Made by a program: the position numbers and the translations under genes. Shown in pieces: positions 18,141 through 26,722 of a stretch of 64,000 nucleotides of DNA. The DNA is taken from positions 124,001 through 188,000 of the forward strand of contig CP114060.1 of the NCBI GenBank assembly GCA_026967495.1. The letters run 5' to 3'. Within the stretch, counting starts at the first letter, position 1. The number at the start of each line of letters is the position of its first letter. The notes under the pieces are model-generated. The model worked only from the letters and a program-made list of their open reading frames with translations. It did no database searches and had not been told where the DNA came from. The stretch is from Rouxiella badensis (lineage in GTDB: Bacteria; Pseudomonadota; Gammaproteobacteria; Enterobacterales; Enterobacteriaceae).

Positions 18141-19517
18141 ATGAGTGATAGGCAGCATGGCGAAGAACTGAAGCGTGGATTGAAAAACCGCCACATTCAG
18201 CTGATCGCTTTAGGTGGCGCAATTGGCACCGGGCTTTTTCTGGGGATCGCCCAAACGATAAAAATGGCAGGACCTTCCGTTCTGCTCGGTTACGCTATCG
18301 GCGGGTTGATAGCATTTCTGATCATGCGCCAATTGGGAGAAATGGTAGTTGAAGAACCTGTTGCAGGTTCATTCAGTCACTTCGCCTACAAATATTGGGG
18401 CAATTTCGCCGGCTTCGCGTCAGGCTGGAATTATTGGGTTTTATACGTTCTGGTGGCGATGGCAGAGCTGACCGCCGTTGGTATCTACGTGCAGTACTGG
18501 TGGCCTGAGATCCCGACCTGGGTCTCTGCTCTGGTGTTCTTCGTGCTCATCAACGCCATCAACCTGACCAACGTAAAAATTTACGGCGAAATGGAGTTCT
18601 GGCTCTCGCTGGTTAAAGTGGTCGCGATCGTGGGGATGATTGTCTTCGGCGCGTGGCTGTTGGCCAGCGGCCACGGCGGGCCAGAGGCGTCAGTCACCAA
18701 CCTTTGGGCGCAGGGTGGATTCTTCCCGAATGGCATCAAGGGACTGGTGATGGCAATGGCGGTTATCATGTTCTCCTTCGGTGGACTTGAGCTAGTGGGC
18801 ATTACCGCAGCCGAAGCCGACAACCCGGAAAAGAGCATTCCTAAGGCCACCAATCAGGTTATCTACCGTATCCTGATTTTCTATATCGGCTCGCTGGCCG
18901 TGCTGCTGTCACTTTACCCATGGGGCAAAGTTGTCGAAGGCGGCAGCCCGTTCGTGCTTATCTTTAATGCCCTGGACAGTAAGCTGGTCGCTACGCTGCT
19001 GAACGCCGTCGTGCTTATCGCCGCGCTGTCGGTCTACAACAGCTGCGTGTACAGCAACAGCCGCATGCTTTTTGGTCTTGCTAAACAGGGTAACGGTCCT
19101 AAGTCGCTGCTCAAGGTTGACCGTCGCGGCGTGCCTTATGTCGCTATCGGCGTTTCGGCACTGGCAACGGCGCTTTGCGTGGTGATTAACTACGTGATGC
19201 CGGGTGAGGCCTTTGAAATCCTCATGTCCCTGGTGGTTTCTGCACTGGTGATTAACTGGGCGATGATCAGTCTGGCGCACCTGAAGTTCCGTGAGGCCAA
19301 AACGCGTGAAGGGGTCACGCCGAAATTCAAAGCGTTGCTTTACCCGTTGGGTAACTACGTTTGCCTGCTGTTCCTGGCCGGTATTCTGGTGATTATGTAC
19401 CTGACGCCCGGCATCCAGATTTCGGTCATTCTGATCCCGGTATGGCTGATCATTCTGGGCATCAGCTATAGGCTCAGAGGCAAGAACAGCAATACCGCAG
19501 GCATTGTCAGTAAGTAA
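18141..19517 (+). CDS. aroP: aromatic amino acid permease
   Basis: Inner-membrane amino-acid/polyamine/organocation transporter importing Phe, Tyr and Trp. The 458-residue protein (457 in E. coli) has the expected 12 membrane segments and the family signatures LIALGGAIGTGLFLG in segment 1, MRQLGEMVVEEPVAGSFSHF after segment 2 and FSFGGLELVGITAAEADNP near segment 6. Similarity to E. coli AroP is much stronger than to the sister PheP in these blocks. RBS AGAGGAT precedes the ATG. TyrR-like boxes lie upstream and a strong terminator downstream. Confidence 0.93.
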   Translation: MSDRQHGEELKRGLKNRHIQLIALGGAIGTGLFLGIAQTIKMAGPSVLLGYAIGGLIAFLIMRQLGEMVVEEPVAGSFSHFAYKYWGNFAGFASGWNYWVLYVLVAMAELTAVGIYVQYWWPEIPTWVSALVFFVLINAINLTNVKIYGEMEFWLSLVKVVAIVGMIVFGAWLLASGHGGPEASVTNLWAQGGFFPNGIKGLVMAMAVIMFSFGGLELVGITAAEADNPEKSIPKATNQVIYRILIFYIGSLAVLLSLYPWGKVVEGGSPFVLIFNALDSKLVATLLNAVVLIAALSVYNSCVYSNSRMLFGLAKQGNGPKSLLKVDRRGVPYVAIGVSALATALCVVINYVMPGEAFEILMSLVVSALVINWAMISLAHLKFREAKTREGVTPKFKALLYPLGNYVCLLFLAGILVIMYLTPGIQISVILIPVWLIILGISYRLRGKNSNTAGIVSK

Positions 19518-19542
19518 GCCACTCTCTGAGTCTGTGACATTC

Positions 19543-19568
19543 AACCCGGCCACCGCGCCGGGTTTTTT
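19543..19568 (+). terminator. intrinsic terminator of aroP
   Basis: AACCCGGC (19543-19550) pairs with GCCGGGTT (19557-19564) with a 6-nt loop, followed by a T-run. It lies 25 bp after the aroP stop. Confidence 0.9.
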
Positions 19569-19731
19569 ATGCCGCTAAATTGGCGCAGCAGCGAAGTGCA
19601 GTCTGGCTCACACTTTCATTTTTCTAACCAATTTGTCCATCTCTATAACCCTTATCTCCTGACGGGAATTCATAACCTGGGTCAATACTTCAGACACTTA
19701 TTGTCGTTTGATCCCGTTTTGGAGAGAGTCC

Positions 19732-21183
19732 ATGAGGCAAGGCGCGCTGTCGTTTAAAGAGAAAGTTGCATACGGCATGGGGGATGCGGGGTGCAACATG
19801 ATTTGGGGTACGATCACCCTTTTCCTGAGCTACTTTTATACCGATGTATTCGGGCTTGCGCCTGCGCTGGTGGGCGTCATGCTGCTTTCCATCCGCGTGG
19901 TTGACGCCGTCAGTGACCCTATAATGGGTGCGATTGCCGACAGAACCCAAAGCCGATGGGGACGCTTCCGCCCTTACCTGCTGTGGATTTCCCTGCCCTT
20001 CGCGCTCTTCAGCATACTGATGTTTTCCACGCCGGACTGGAGTTACTCCAACAAGGTAATCTATGCCTTCGTCACTTATTTCCTGATGTCGCTGACCTAT
20101 ACCGCCATCAATATTCCTTACTGTTCTCTCGGCGGAGTGATCACGGCAGATCCTCAAGAGCGCGTCTCCTGTCAGTCTTATCGCTTCTTTATGGTGGGCA
20201 TCGCGACCCTGATTCTTTCCTCTTCTTTATTACCGATGGCACAGTGGTTTGGCGGGGCGGACAAGGCGCGGGGCTATCAAATGTCCATCGCAGTCATGGC
20301 TTTCATCGCGTTGGTGATGTTCCTGTTCTGCTTTAGCTCGGTAAAAGAGAGGATCCAGCCCGCCGTACCGACAAAACACGCATTAAAGAGCGACTTAAAA
20401 GACGTCTGGAAGAACGACCAATGGGTGCGCATTCTGTTGCTGACCTTCTGCAACGTTTGTCCCGGCTTCATTCGCATGGCGGCCACGATGTATTACGTCA
20501 CCTGGGTGATGGAGAAATCAACCTCCTTTGCCAGCCTGTTTATCAGCCTTGGCGTGATTGGCATGATGATTGGCAGCGCACTCGCCAAGCCGCTGACCGA
20601 CAAATTCTGCAAGCTTAAGGTTTTCTTCTGGACCAACATTATTCTGACGCTGTTCTCCTGCGGTTTTTATTTCCTCGACCCGCACATGACGGTGCTGATT
20701 CTGGTGGCCTACTTCTTGCTAAATATCCTCCACCAGCTGCCTTCCCCGCTCCACTGGTCGCTGATGGCCGACGTGGACGACTACGGCGAATGGAAGACCG
20801 GTAAACGCAGCACCGGCATTAGTTTCTCAGGTAACCTGTTCTTCCTGAAATGTGGGCTGGCGGTTGCGGGTGCGATGGTGGGATTCTTGCTGTCAATTTA
20901 TGGCTATCAGGCGGGTGCCGCGTCACAGACTCCGCACGCGCTAAACGGTATCGTGCTGTTGTTCACCGTTATTCCGGGCGTGGGTTATCTGATGACCGCA
21001 GGCGTAGTCAGACTACTGAAGGTCGACCGTGAGCTAATGAAAACGATTCAGGCCGATTTGGAGATTCGTCGCCGCAACTTTTCTGAACTCAACAAAGGCA
21101 GCGAGCTTAAGGGTTACCCCGGGGAAAAACAGGGTGAAACCGAGCGACCGGCCTTTGCCAGCAAGGAGCCCAAGCATGAGTAA
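19732..21183 (+). CDS. GPH-family sugar (glycoside-pentoside-hexuronide):cation symporter
   Basis: A 483-residue polytopic membrane protein with about 12 membrane segments. Family marks are KVAYGMGDAGCNMIWGTI at the N-terminus, DAVSDPIMGAIADRTQSRWGRFRPYLL in the first loop, and MADVDDYGEWKTGKRSTGISFSGNLFFLK in the second half. It resembles MelB/XynT/YagG-type symporters of E. coli. The glycosidase gene overlaps its end, so the likely cargo is a pentose oligosaccharide released from plant arabinan or xylan. The open frame extends eight codons upstream, but the ATG at 19732 has GGAGAG before it. The pair is inserted between aroP and ampE, which are neighbours in E. coli. No regulator is adjacent. 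The exact substrate cannot be read from sequence. Confidence 0.88.
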   Translation: MRQGALSFKEKVAYGMGDAGCNMIWGTITLFLSYFYTDVFGLAPALVGVMLLSIRVVDAVSDPIMGAIADRTQSRWGRFRPYLLWISLPFALFSILMFSTPDWSYSNKVIYAFVTYFLMSLTYTAINIPYCSLGGVITADPQERVSCQSYRFFMVGIATLILSSSLLPMAQWFGGADKARGYQMSIAVMAFIALVMFLFCFSSVKERIQPAVPTKHALKSDLKDVWKNDQWVRILLLTFCNVCPGFIRMAATMYYVTWVMEKSTSFASLFISLGVIGMMIGSALAKPLTDKFCKLKVFFWTNIILTLFSCGFYFLDPHMTVLILVAYFLLNILHQLPSPLHWSLMADVDDYGEWKTGKRSTGISFSGNLFFLKCGLAVAGAMVGFLLSIYGYQAGAASQTPHALNGIVLLFTVIPGVGYLMTAGVVRLLKVDRELMKTIQADLEIRRRNFSELNKGSELKGYPGEKQGETERPAFASKEPKHE

Positions 21184-22138
21184 GACTGTTTATCCGAACC
21201 CCTTTATCACCCAGCGCGCTGACCCACATATCTGGCGACATACCGACGGGCATTACTATTTTATTGCCTCCGTGCCGGAATATGACCGGCTCGAAATACG
21301 CCGCTCGGCCACCCTCGAAGGGCTGGCGGAAGCGCGTCCGCGCGTTGTCTGGCGTAAACACGGCGGCGGGCCGATGAGTGCCCTTATCTGGGCACCCGAG
21401 CTGCACTACATCAACGGCAATTGGTACATCTATTTTGCCGCAGCGCCGTCTGAAAAAATCGTCAACGGGCTGTTTCAGCATCGTATGTTTGTACTCGAGT
21501 GCTCAGATGCCGATCCACTGAGCGGCAAATGGCAGGAAAAAGGCCGCGTCGCGACGCCAATCGACAGCTTTTCGCTGGACGCCACCCACTTTACTCACGC
21601 AGGAAAAAGTTACTATCTGTGGGCACAAAAAGACCCCGCAATTGACGGCAATTCAAATCTTTACCTGGCCGAGATGAGCAACCCGTGGACCCTCAAGTCT
21701 GCTCCGGTGATGCTCAGCAAACCCGAACTTCCCTGGGAAATCATCGGCTTTAAAGTCAATGAGGGTCCTTCGGTCATCGAGGGTTATGACAAGATTTTCA
21801 TCACCTATTCTGCGAGCGCAACCGACGAGAATTATTGTATTGGCCTGCTCTGGGCCGACCTCGAAAGCGATATCACTGACCCGTCACAGTGGCATAAATC
21901 GGAGAAACCGGTATTTCGTACCCATGCCGATAATCGACAGTTTGGGCCTGGGCACAACAGCTTTACTCAGAATGAAAAAGGCGAGGACGTACTGGTTTAT
22001 CACGCGAGGAACTACGCGGAGATTGAGGGCGATCCGCTGTATGATCCCAACCGCCATACGCGGTTGAAGACCATAGATTGGGACGACGACGGCATGCCGG
22101 TATTAGGAGAACCTCCCGCAGACAACCGCGAAATTTAA
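21176..22138 (+). CDS. glycoside hydrolase family 43 protein (probable arabinofuranosidase/xylosidase)
   Basis: A 320-residue protein without signal peptide, so cytoplasmic. GH43 five-blade propeller motifs are visible: the catalytic-base region ADPHIWRHTDGHYYFIAS, IWAPELHYINGNWYIYFAA, the pKa-tuning SLDATHF, and the proton-donor NEGPSVIEG, then FGPGHNSF. This pattern recalls GH43 exo-alpha-L-arabinofuranosidases more than YagH/XynB beta-xylosidases, which are longer. It overlaps the end of the transporter gene by 8 bp, with AAGGAG as RBS inside that gene, so the two are translated together. Expected job: cleavage of short arabino- or xylo-oligosaccharides brought in by the symporter. Family is confident; substrate is inferred. 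Confidence 0.88.
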   Translation: MSKTVYPNPFITQRADPHIWRHTDGHYYFIASVPEYDRLEIRRSATLEGLAEARPRVVWRKHGGGPMSALIWAPELHYINGNWYIYFAAAPSEKIVNGLFQHRMFVLECSDADPLSGKWQEKGRVATPIDSFSLDATHFTHAGKSYYLWAQKDPAIDGNSNLYLAEMSNPWTLKSAPVMLSKPELPWEIIGFKVNEGPSVIEGYDKIFITYSASATDENYCIGLLWADLESDITDPSQWHKSEKPVFRTHADNRQFGPGHNSFTQNEKGEDVLVYHARNYAEIEGDPLYDPNRHTRLKTIDWDDDGMPVLGEPPADNREI

Positions 22139-22139
22139 A

Positions 22140-22994
22140 TTAAACCAGGGTGCCGTAGATAGTCAGCAGCGCCACAACAATCAGAATGATGATGGTGACT
22201 TTACGCGCCATCGAAACCGCAGCGCGCGGGGTCTGCACCGGATCAAGATGCGGGTCTCGCGCCAGTGAAAACTGTGCGAGGCGCGTCAGTACCTGGTACT
22301 GCGAGCTATGAATATCGCCGAGTGATGCAAACCACGCCGGCAACGCTTTCTCACCGTGGCCAATCAGGGCATAGGCCACGCCCGCCAAACGTACCGGAAT
22401 CCAGTCCAGCACGTGCAGAATACTGTCAACGCCCGACTGACTGCGCTTAAGCGGCGTCGTGTTACGCGCCAGCCAGCTTTGATACCCACGTAGCACCGCA
22501 TAACCCGCCAGAGCTACTGGGCCGTAAGGTCCGCACACTACGAACCAGAACATCGGTGCGAGATAATAGCGGAAGTTGATCCAGATAAGCGCATTCTGCA
22601 ACTCACGCAGCCGCAGATCTTCCGAGCAGTCCACCGGCAAACCGTGGATAAGCGCAAGCTCTTCGGCCATTTCGGAACAGGCGTTAACGTCCCCCTGTCG
22701 CGCAGACTTGAGGTAGGCGCGATAATGCTTACGCTTAAGCCCTGCCCCAATGCACAGCAGGCAGATAACCACCCACAACACCAGCGACGGCACGCCAAAG
22801 AACAGGCCATGAACCAGACGCAGAATTCCCCAGATGACGGCCATCCAGAGGATAAAAATTGCCAGCGTTTTAGTTAACGAGGCGGCGCGACCGCGGCGAT
22901 AAATCACCTCGAAGCGGTGGTCGAGTTGCCAATGCTCGCCTAACTTGAACAAACGTTCCCAGGCTAAAACCAGCAACAAAGTAATTAACGTCAT
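22140..22994 (-). CDS. ampE: inner-membrane regulatory protein AmpE
   Basis: A 284-residue protein with four membrane segments, matching E. coli AmpE in length and sequence (RLFKLGEHWQLDHRFE, LRELQNALIWINFRYYLAP, VRLAGVAYALIGHGEKALPAWFASLGD). It is associated with ampD in beta-lactamase induction and peptidoglycan recycling, but its exact activity is not settled. Its start overlaps the ampD stop (ATGA), so the two are translationally coupled. It ends almost against the convergent GH43 gene. Confidence 0.95.
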   Translation of the reverse strand: MTLITLLLVLAWERLFKLGEHWQLDHRFEVIYRRGRAASLTKTLAIFILWMAVIWGILRLVHGLFFGVPSLVLWVVICLLCIGAGLKRKHYRAYLKSARQGDVNACSEMAEELALIHGLPVDCSEDLRLRELQNALIWINFRYYLAPMFWFVVCGPYGPVALAGYAVLRGYQSWLARNTTPLKRSQSGVDSILHVLDWIPVRLAGVAYALIGHGEKALPAWFASLGDIHSSQYQVLTRLAQFSLARDPHLDPVQTPRAAVSMARKVTIIILIVVALLTIYGTLV

Positions 22995-23572
22995 GAGGGG
23001 TGGCTCTCTTTTGATGTATCACTCGCTGCCTGCTCCCGCACTGCATCGAGATATCTCTGCCAGTCAAAATACGGACCGGGATCGGTTTTGCGTCCTGGCG
23101 CAATATCACTGTGCCCGGTGATGTGCTGTAAATCGACAGGATAGTGCTTTAGTATCAAATCGGTAACTCGAAGTAAACTCTGGTATTGCGCGTCGGTAAA
23201 CGGCTCGAAATCCGTTCCTTCCAGTTCGATGCCGATAGAGAAGTCATTGCAGCGCTCCCGCCCCTGCCACACAGAGACGCCAGCATGCCAAGCCCGTTTG
23301 TCAAAAGGCACGTATTGCACAATTTCACCGTCGCGGCGGATTAAACAGTGGGCGGCAACGCGAAGCTGATAAATCTGTTCGAAAAACGGATCTTCGGCAG
23401 GATTAAGCGTGCCGGTAAAAAGTTGGTCAATATAGGGTCCGCCAAATTTTCCGGGCGGCAGGCTGATATTATGAATAACCAGCAACGAGGGGATCTCGTC
23501 CTCGGGGCGAAGATCGAAATGTGGAGAAATCACCCGTCGGGCTTCAGCGATCCAGCCTTGTTTTAACTGCAT
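22991..23572 (-). CDS. ampD: 1,6-anhydro-N-acetylmuramyl-L-alanine amidase AmpD
   Basis: Cytoplasmic zinc amidase that removes the peptide from anhydro-muropeptides during cell-wall recycling, thereby keeping AmpR-controlled beta-lactamase off. The 193-residue product carries zinc-ligand His34 (LLVIHNISLPPG), a second histidine in RVAAHCLIRRDGEIVQYVPF, and the C-terminal TGHSDIAPGRKTDPGP with His and Asp ligands. Two starts are possible; ATG 23572 is chosen because GAGG lies nine bases before it and the family N-terminus begins there. It is divergent from nadC and overlaps ampE by 4 bp. Confidence 0.95.
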   Translation of the reverse strand: MQLKQGWIAEARRVISPHFDLRPEDEIPSLLVIHNISLPPGKFGGPYIDQLFTGTLNPAEDPFFEQIYQLRVAAHCLIRRDGEIVQYVPFDKRAWHAGVSVWQGRERCNDFSIGIELEGTDFEPFTDAQYQSLLRVTDLILKHYPVDLQHITGHSDIAPGRKTDPGPYFDWQRYLDAVREQAASDTSKESHPS

Positions 23573-23665
23573 TAATGACCTCATAGGATGGGTTCTCGTG
23601 GTACTTACCTGAGCAAAAGGGTAGCATGTTTTTATAATTCACTATCCGCCATTTCGGAGTTTTGT

Positions 23666-24559
23666 ATGCCTACTCGCAGCTACAGCGTTGAAAGTCGTCG
23701 CGCTGAGTTACTTGACCGTATTCACAATGATATTCCCCTTGTTGTTGCGCAGGCGCTGCGCGAGGACTTGGGCGGAGAGGTGGATGCCAATCGAGATTTA
23801 ACCGCACAGCTGCTGCCGGCAGACAAGCAGGCTCAGGCCATGGTTATCACGCGCGAAGCAGGTATTTTCTGCGGTCAGGGCTGGGTCGATGAAGTGTTTG
23901 CCCAGCTTGGCAAAGGCGAGGTCAAGATTACCTGGTTAGTTAAAGATGGTGAACCGCTGGTCGAAAATCAACCCCTTTTTGAGCTTTCCGGCCCGGCCCG
24001 GCTGCTGTTGACCGGCGAAAGAACCGCATTGAATTTCGTTCAGACCCTTTCGGGCGTTGCCAGCGCAGTGAACCGCTACGTCAAGCTGCTTGAAGGCACC
24101 AAAACCCGCCTGCTGGATACGCGTAAAACCCTGCCCGGTCTGCGTACCGCGCTAAAATATGCCGTGCTTTGCGGCGGTGGCAGTAACCACAGACTGGGGC
24201 TGGCCGACGCATTTCTGATTAAAGAGAACCACATTATTGCCTGTGGCTCGATTAAGGCTGCGGTGGAACGCGCCTGGGTCATTCATGCCGATGTTCCGGT
24301 TGAGGTCGAGGTTGAAAGCCTGTCCGAACTGACGCTGGCGCTGGACGCCGGTGCCGACATCATCATGCTCGACAACTTTACGGTCGAGATGATGCGCGAA
24401 GGTGTGGCGCTCACGGCAGGCCGTGCCCTGCTTGAGATCTCCGGGAATGTCACTCACGTGACGCTGCGCGAATTTGCCGAGACCGGCGTCGACTTTATCT
24501 CCGTTGGCGCACTGACCAAACACGTTCGTGCACTCGACCTGTCGATGCGTTTTCGCTAA
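23666..24559 (+). CDS. nadC: quinolinate phosphoribosyltransferase (carboxylating)
   Basis: Converts quinolinate and PRPP to nicotinate mononucleotide in de novo NAD synthesis. The product of 297 residues equals E. coli NadC in length. Substrate-binding stretches RKTLPGLRTALKYAVLCGGGSNHRLGL-type, AFLIKENHI, VEVEVESL and DIIMLDNF are intact, and the C-terminus GVDFISVGALTKHVRALDLSMRFR matches. The open frame extends upstream, but ATG 23666 has GGAG before it and gives the family N-terminus. It is divergent from ampD. A short inverted repeat (GATTGCC/GGCAATC, 24572-24600) follows and may be a weak terminator. Confidence 0.96.
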   Translation: MPTRSYSVESRRAELLDRIHNDIPLVVAQALREDLGGEVDANRDLTAQLLPADKQAQAMVITREAGIFCGQGWVDEVFAQLGKGEVKITWLVKDGEPLVENQPLFELSGPARLLLTGERTALNFVQTLSGVASAVNRYVKLLEGTKTRLLDTRKTLPGLRTALKYAVLCGGGSNHRLGLADAFLIKENHIIACGSIKAAVERAWVIHADVPVEVEVESLSELTLALDAGADIIMLDNFTVEMMREGVALTAGRALLEISGNVTHVTLREFAETGVDFISVGALTKHVRALDLSMRFR

Positions 24560-24760
24560 GCCTCAACGGCGGATTGCCTCGCCCTCTTCGTGGGGCAATC
24601 TGCGAGCTGTCTCCCCATTTTTTGTAACACCTCCTTCTCTGCATTTTCTTTTTGCGTGACGTCGCGAAGCACGGCCTTGTGTCGCTGGTTTCCGGCATGG
24701 GTGCCAGTTAGCTTGAGCGCTCTTTCAACGCTGACATCCCTTCAGGGAATGGAGAGTTTC

Positions 24761-25273
24761 ATGCAATCTGTCATTTTTACCCCGGTCCCAACGGCACATA
24801 ACGACCACGGCCTTAAAGCCTCATTGCAACTGCAGCAGGGTTTTTCGCTAATAGAACTGATGGTGGTGATCGGTATTATTGGCATTCTCAGCGGTATCGG
24901 TATCCCCGCCTATCAGTCCTATACCCAAAAAGCGGCGCTCACCGACATGCTGCAAACCATGGTGCCTTACAAGACGGCCAGCGAGCTTTGCAGCATCGAC
25001 TTAGGCGAACTGGCACCCTGCAACAACGGCGTATCCAGTATTCCGTTAACCAAGACCTCACGCTACGTCAGCGCAGTCCAGGTTAAGTCCGGCGAGATAA
25101 CGCTCACCGGCCAGCAGGCGTTAAGCGGCCTGACGGTGGTCATGACACCGGTTATCAACACCCTCGACGGCAGCATTGACTGGTCCCGTCAGTGCACCAA
25201 CGCGGGTAATCAAGGCATGGTCGATGCCTGCAATCAGGTCTTTCATTTCAACGATAAAAGCACGCGTGGATGA
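24761..25273 (+). CDS. ppdD: type IV major prepilin PpdD-like
   Basis: Type IVa pilin subunit. The class III prepilin signal GFSLIELMVVIGIIGILSGIGIPAYQSY is followed by a globular domain with two C-terminal cysteines (QCTNAG, DACNQV) in the disulfide-loop position. From ATG 24761 (GGAGAG as RBS) the leader before the Gly-Phe cleavage site is 27 residues, far longer than the 5-6 residues of E. coli PpdD. A TTG codon at 24824 would give a normal 6-residue leader MQLQQG but has no good ribosome site. The ATG is kept, with doubt. First gene of ppdD-hofB-hofC. Mature pilin is about 143 residues. Confidence 0.9.
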   Translation: MQSVIFTPVPTAHNDHGLKASLQLQQGFSLIELMVVIGIIGILSGIGIPAYQSYTQKAALTDMLQTMVPYKTASELCSIDLGELAPCNNGVSSIPLTKTSRYVSAVQVKSGEITLTGQQALSGLTVVMTPVINTLDGSIDWSRQCTNAGNQGMVDACNQVFHFNDKSTRG

Positions 25274-26722
25274 AAGCCAACGTTGAGTCTCATGAAGACG
25301 ACGCTGGCACAGCAGTGCCAGCACTATGGCGCGGTGTTCATCAGCATTGAGCAAGATAATCTGCGTGTCGCGTGTCATCAGCAAACAACCGATACCACTG
25401 CGCTGCTGACGGCGCTGCGCTTTACCTGCGCCCTGAAGGTGAATCTGGAATTTTGGCCGCAAACGCAGATTGAACGAGCGCGGAGCCAAGCGGAGAATCC
25501 CACGGGGGAGAAAGAGGCATCGGGTCAGCAAAATGAGGACCACAATTTTGATGAAAGCAGCGGTATACCGGTGGTGGAGTTTTTGAATAACGTGCTGCGG
25601 GTTTCTCTCCAGCGGCGGGCGTCGGACGTACACTTCGAACCTTTCGAGAATCAACTGCGTATTCGACTCAGGATAGACGGCGTGTTGCAGGAGCTTCCCG
25701 GACCGGAATTTGCGCTGGCGGCAAGCCTGACGGCACGCCTCAAAATTATGGGCCAACTTAACGTTGCCGAACATCGCCTGCCGCAGGATGGGCAAATGTC
25801 GGTAACCTTCGACAAACAGCGCTACTCGATGCGCATCGCGTCGCTGCCGGTGCTGTATGGCGAAAAGATTGTGCTGCGCATCCTCGACAGAACGCAGCAG
25901 GAGCTGTCGATGGAACAGCTTGGCTTTTCTGCGCGAGAGCAGCAACAGTATCTCGCGGCCCTCGCTAAACCCCAGGGGCTGATTCTGGTTACCGGTCCGA
26001 CGGGGAGCGGTAAAACGGTAACGCTCTATACCGGACTGCGTCATCTCAATACCGTAGGACGCAATATTTGCAGCGTGGAAGATCCGGTTGAGATTCCCGT
26101 ACGCGGGATTAACCAGACGCAGATTAACAGCAAGACATCGTTAAGCTTTGCCAAGGTCCTGCGTTCACTGCTCAGACAGGACCCTGATGCAATCATGATT
26201 GGTGAAATCCGTGATGCCGAGACGGCAGAGATAGCCGTTAAGGCCTCGCAAACCGGGCATCTGGTGCTATCGACGCTGCATACTAACTCAACGACCGAAA
26301 CCTTAGTCAGGCTGGCGCAAATGGGCGTAGAGGGGTATCAGATTGCCGCCAGTCTGCGCCTGGTGATTGCCCAGCGCCTGATTAGAAAACTCTGTCCACA
26401 CTGCAAAGCCCACCAGCAGGCGTTGATAAAATGTCATCCTGACACGGTGCCACAGCCGATGCAGGTTTGGGAGGCCAAGGGCTGTGAGCAGTGCTTCTCT
26501 GGCTACTATGGTCGAGTGGGCATTTATGAAATGCTGGAAAACAGTTCTCAACTACAGCAGGCGCTGGTTAATGGTGCAGATTCGCAGGTGCTGCGCAATA
26601 TCGCAAGCTCGCAGGACCAGCGCACTCTTTTCGCCTCAGGGATGGTGCTGGTGGAGCAAGGCATCACCTCGCTGAGCGAGCTGTATCGGGTAATCGGCGA
26701 AGGGAACCAGGGTGAGCCATAG
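25270..26722 (+). CDS. hofB: type IV pilus assembly ATPase GspE/PilB-like (HofB); probable extra base at 25288
   Basis: Cytoplasmic AAA-type ATPase that powers pilus extension. Walker A GPTGSGKTVTLYTGL, the Asp box, Walker B IMIGEIRDAETAEIA and a zinc-binding tetracysteine (LCPHCKAHQ...GCEQCFSGYYG) are intact. The uninterrupted frame begins at TTG 25283 or ATG 25292. I prefer ATG 25270, which overlaps the ppdD stop as ATGA. In that frame the T at 25288 must be removed (GAGTCTC to GAGCTC), which gives MKANVELMKTTLAQQ and a better N-terminal match to E. coli HofB. About 483 residues. The start is inference; the body is certain. Confidence 0.87.
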
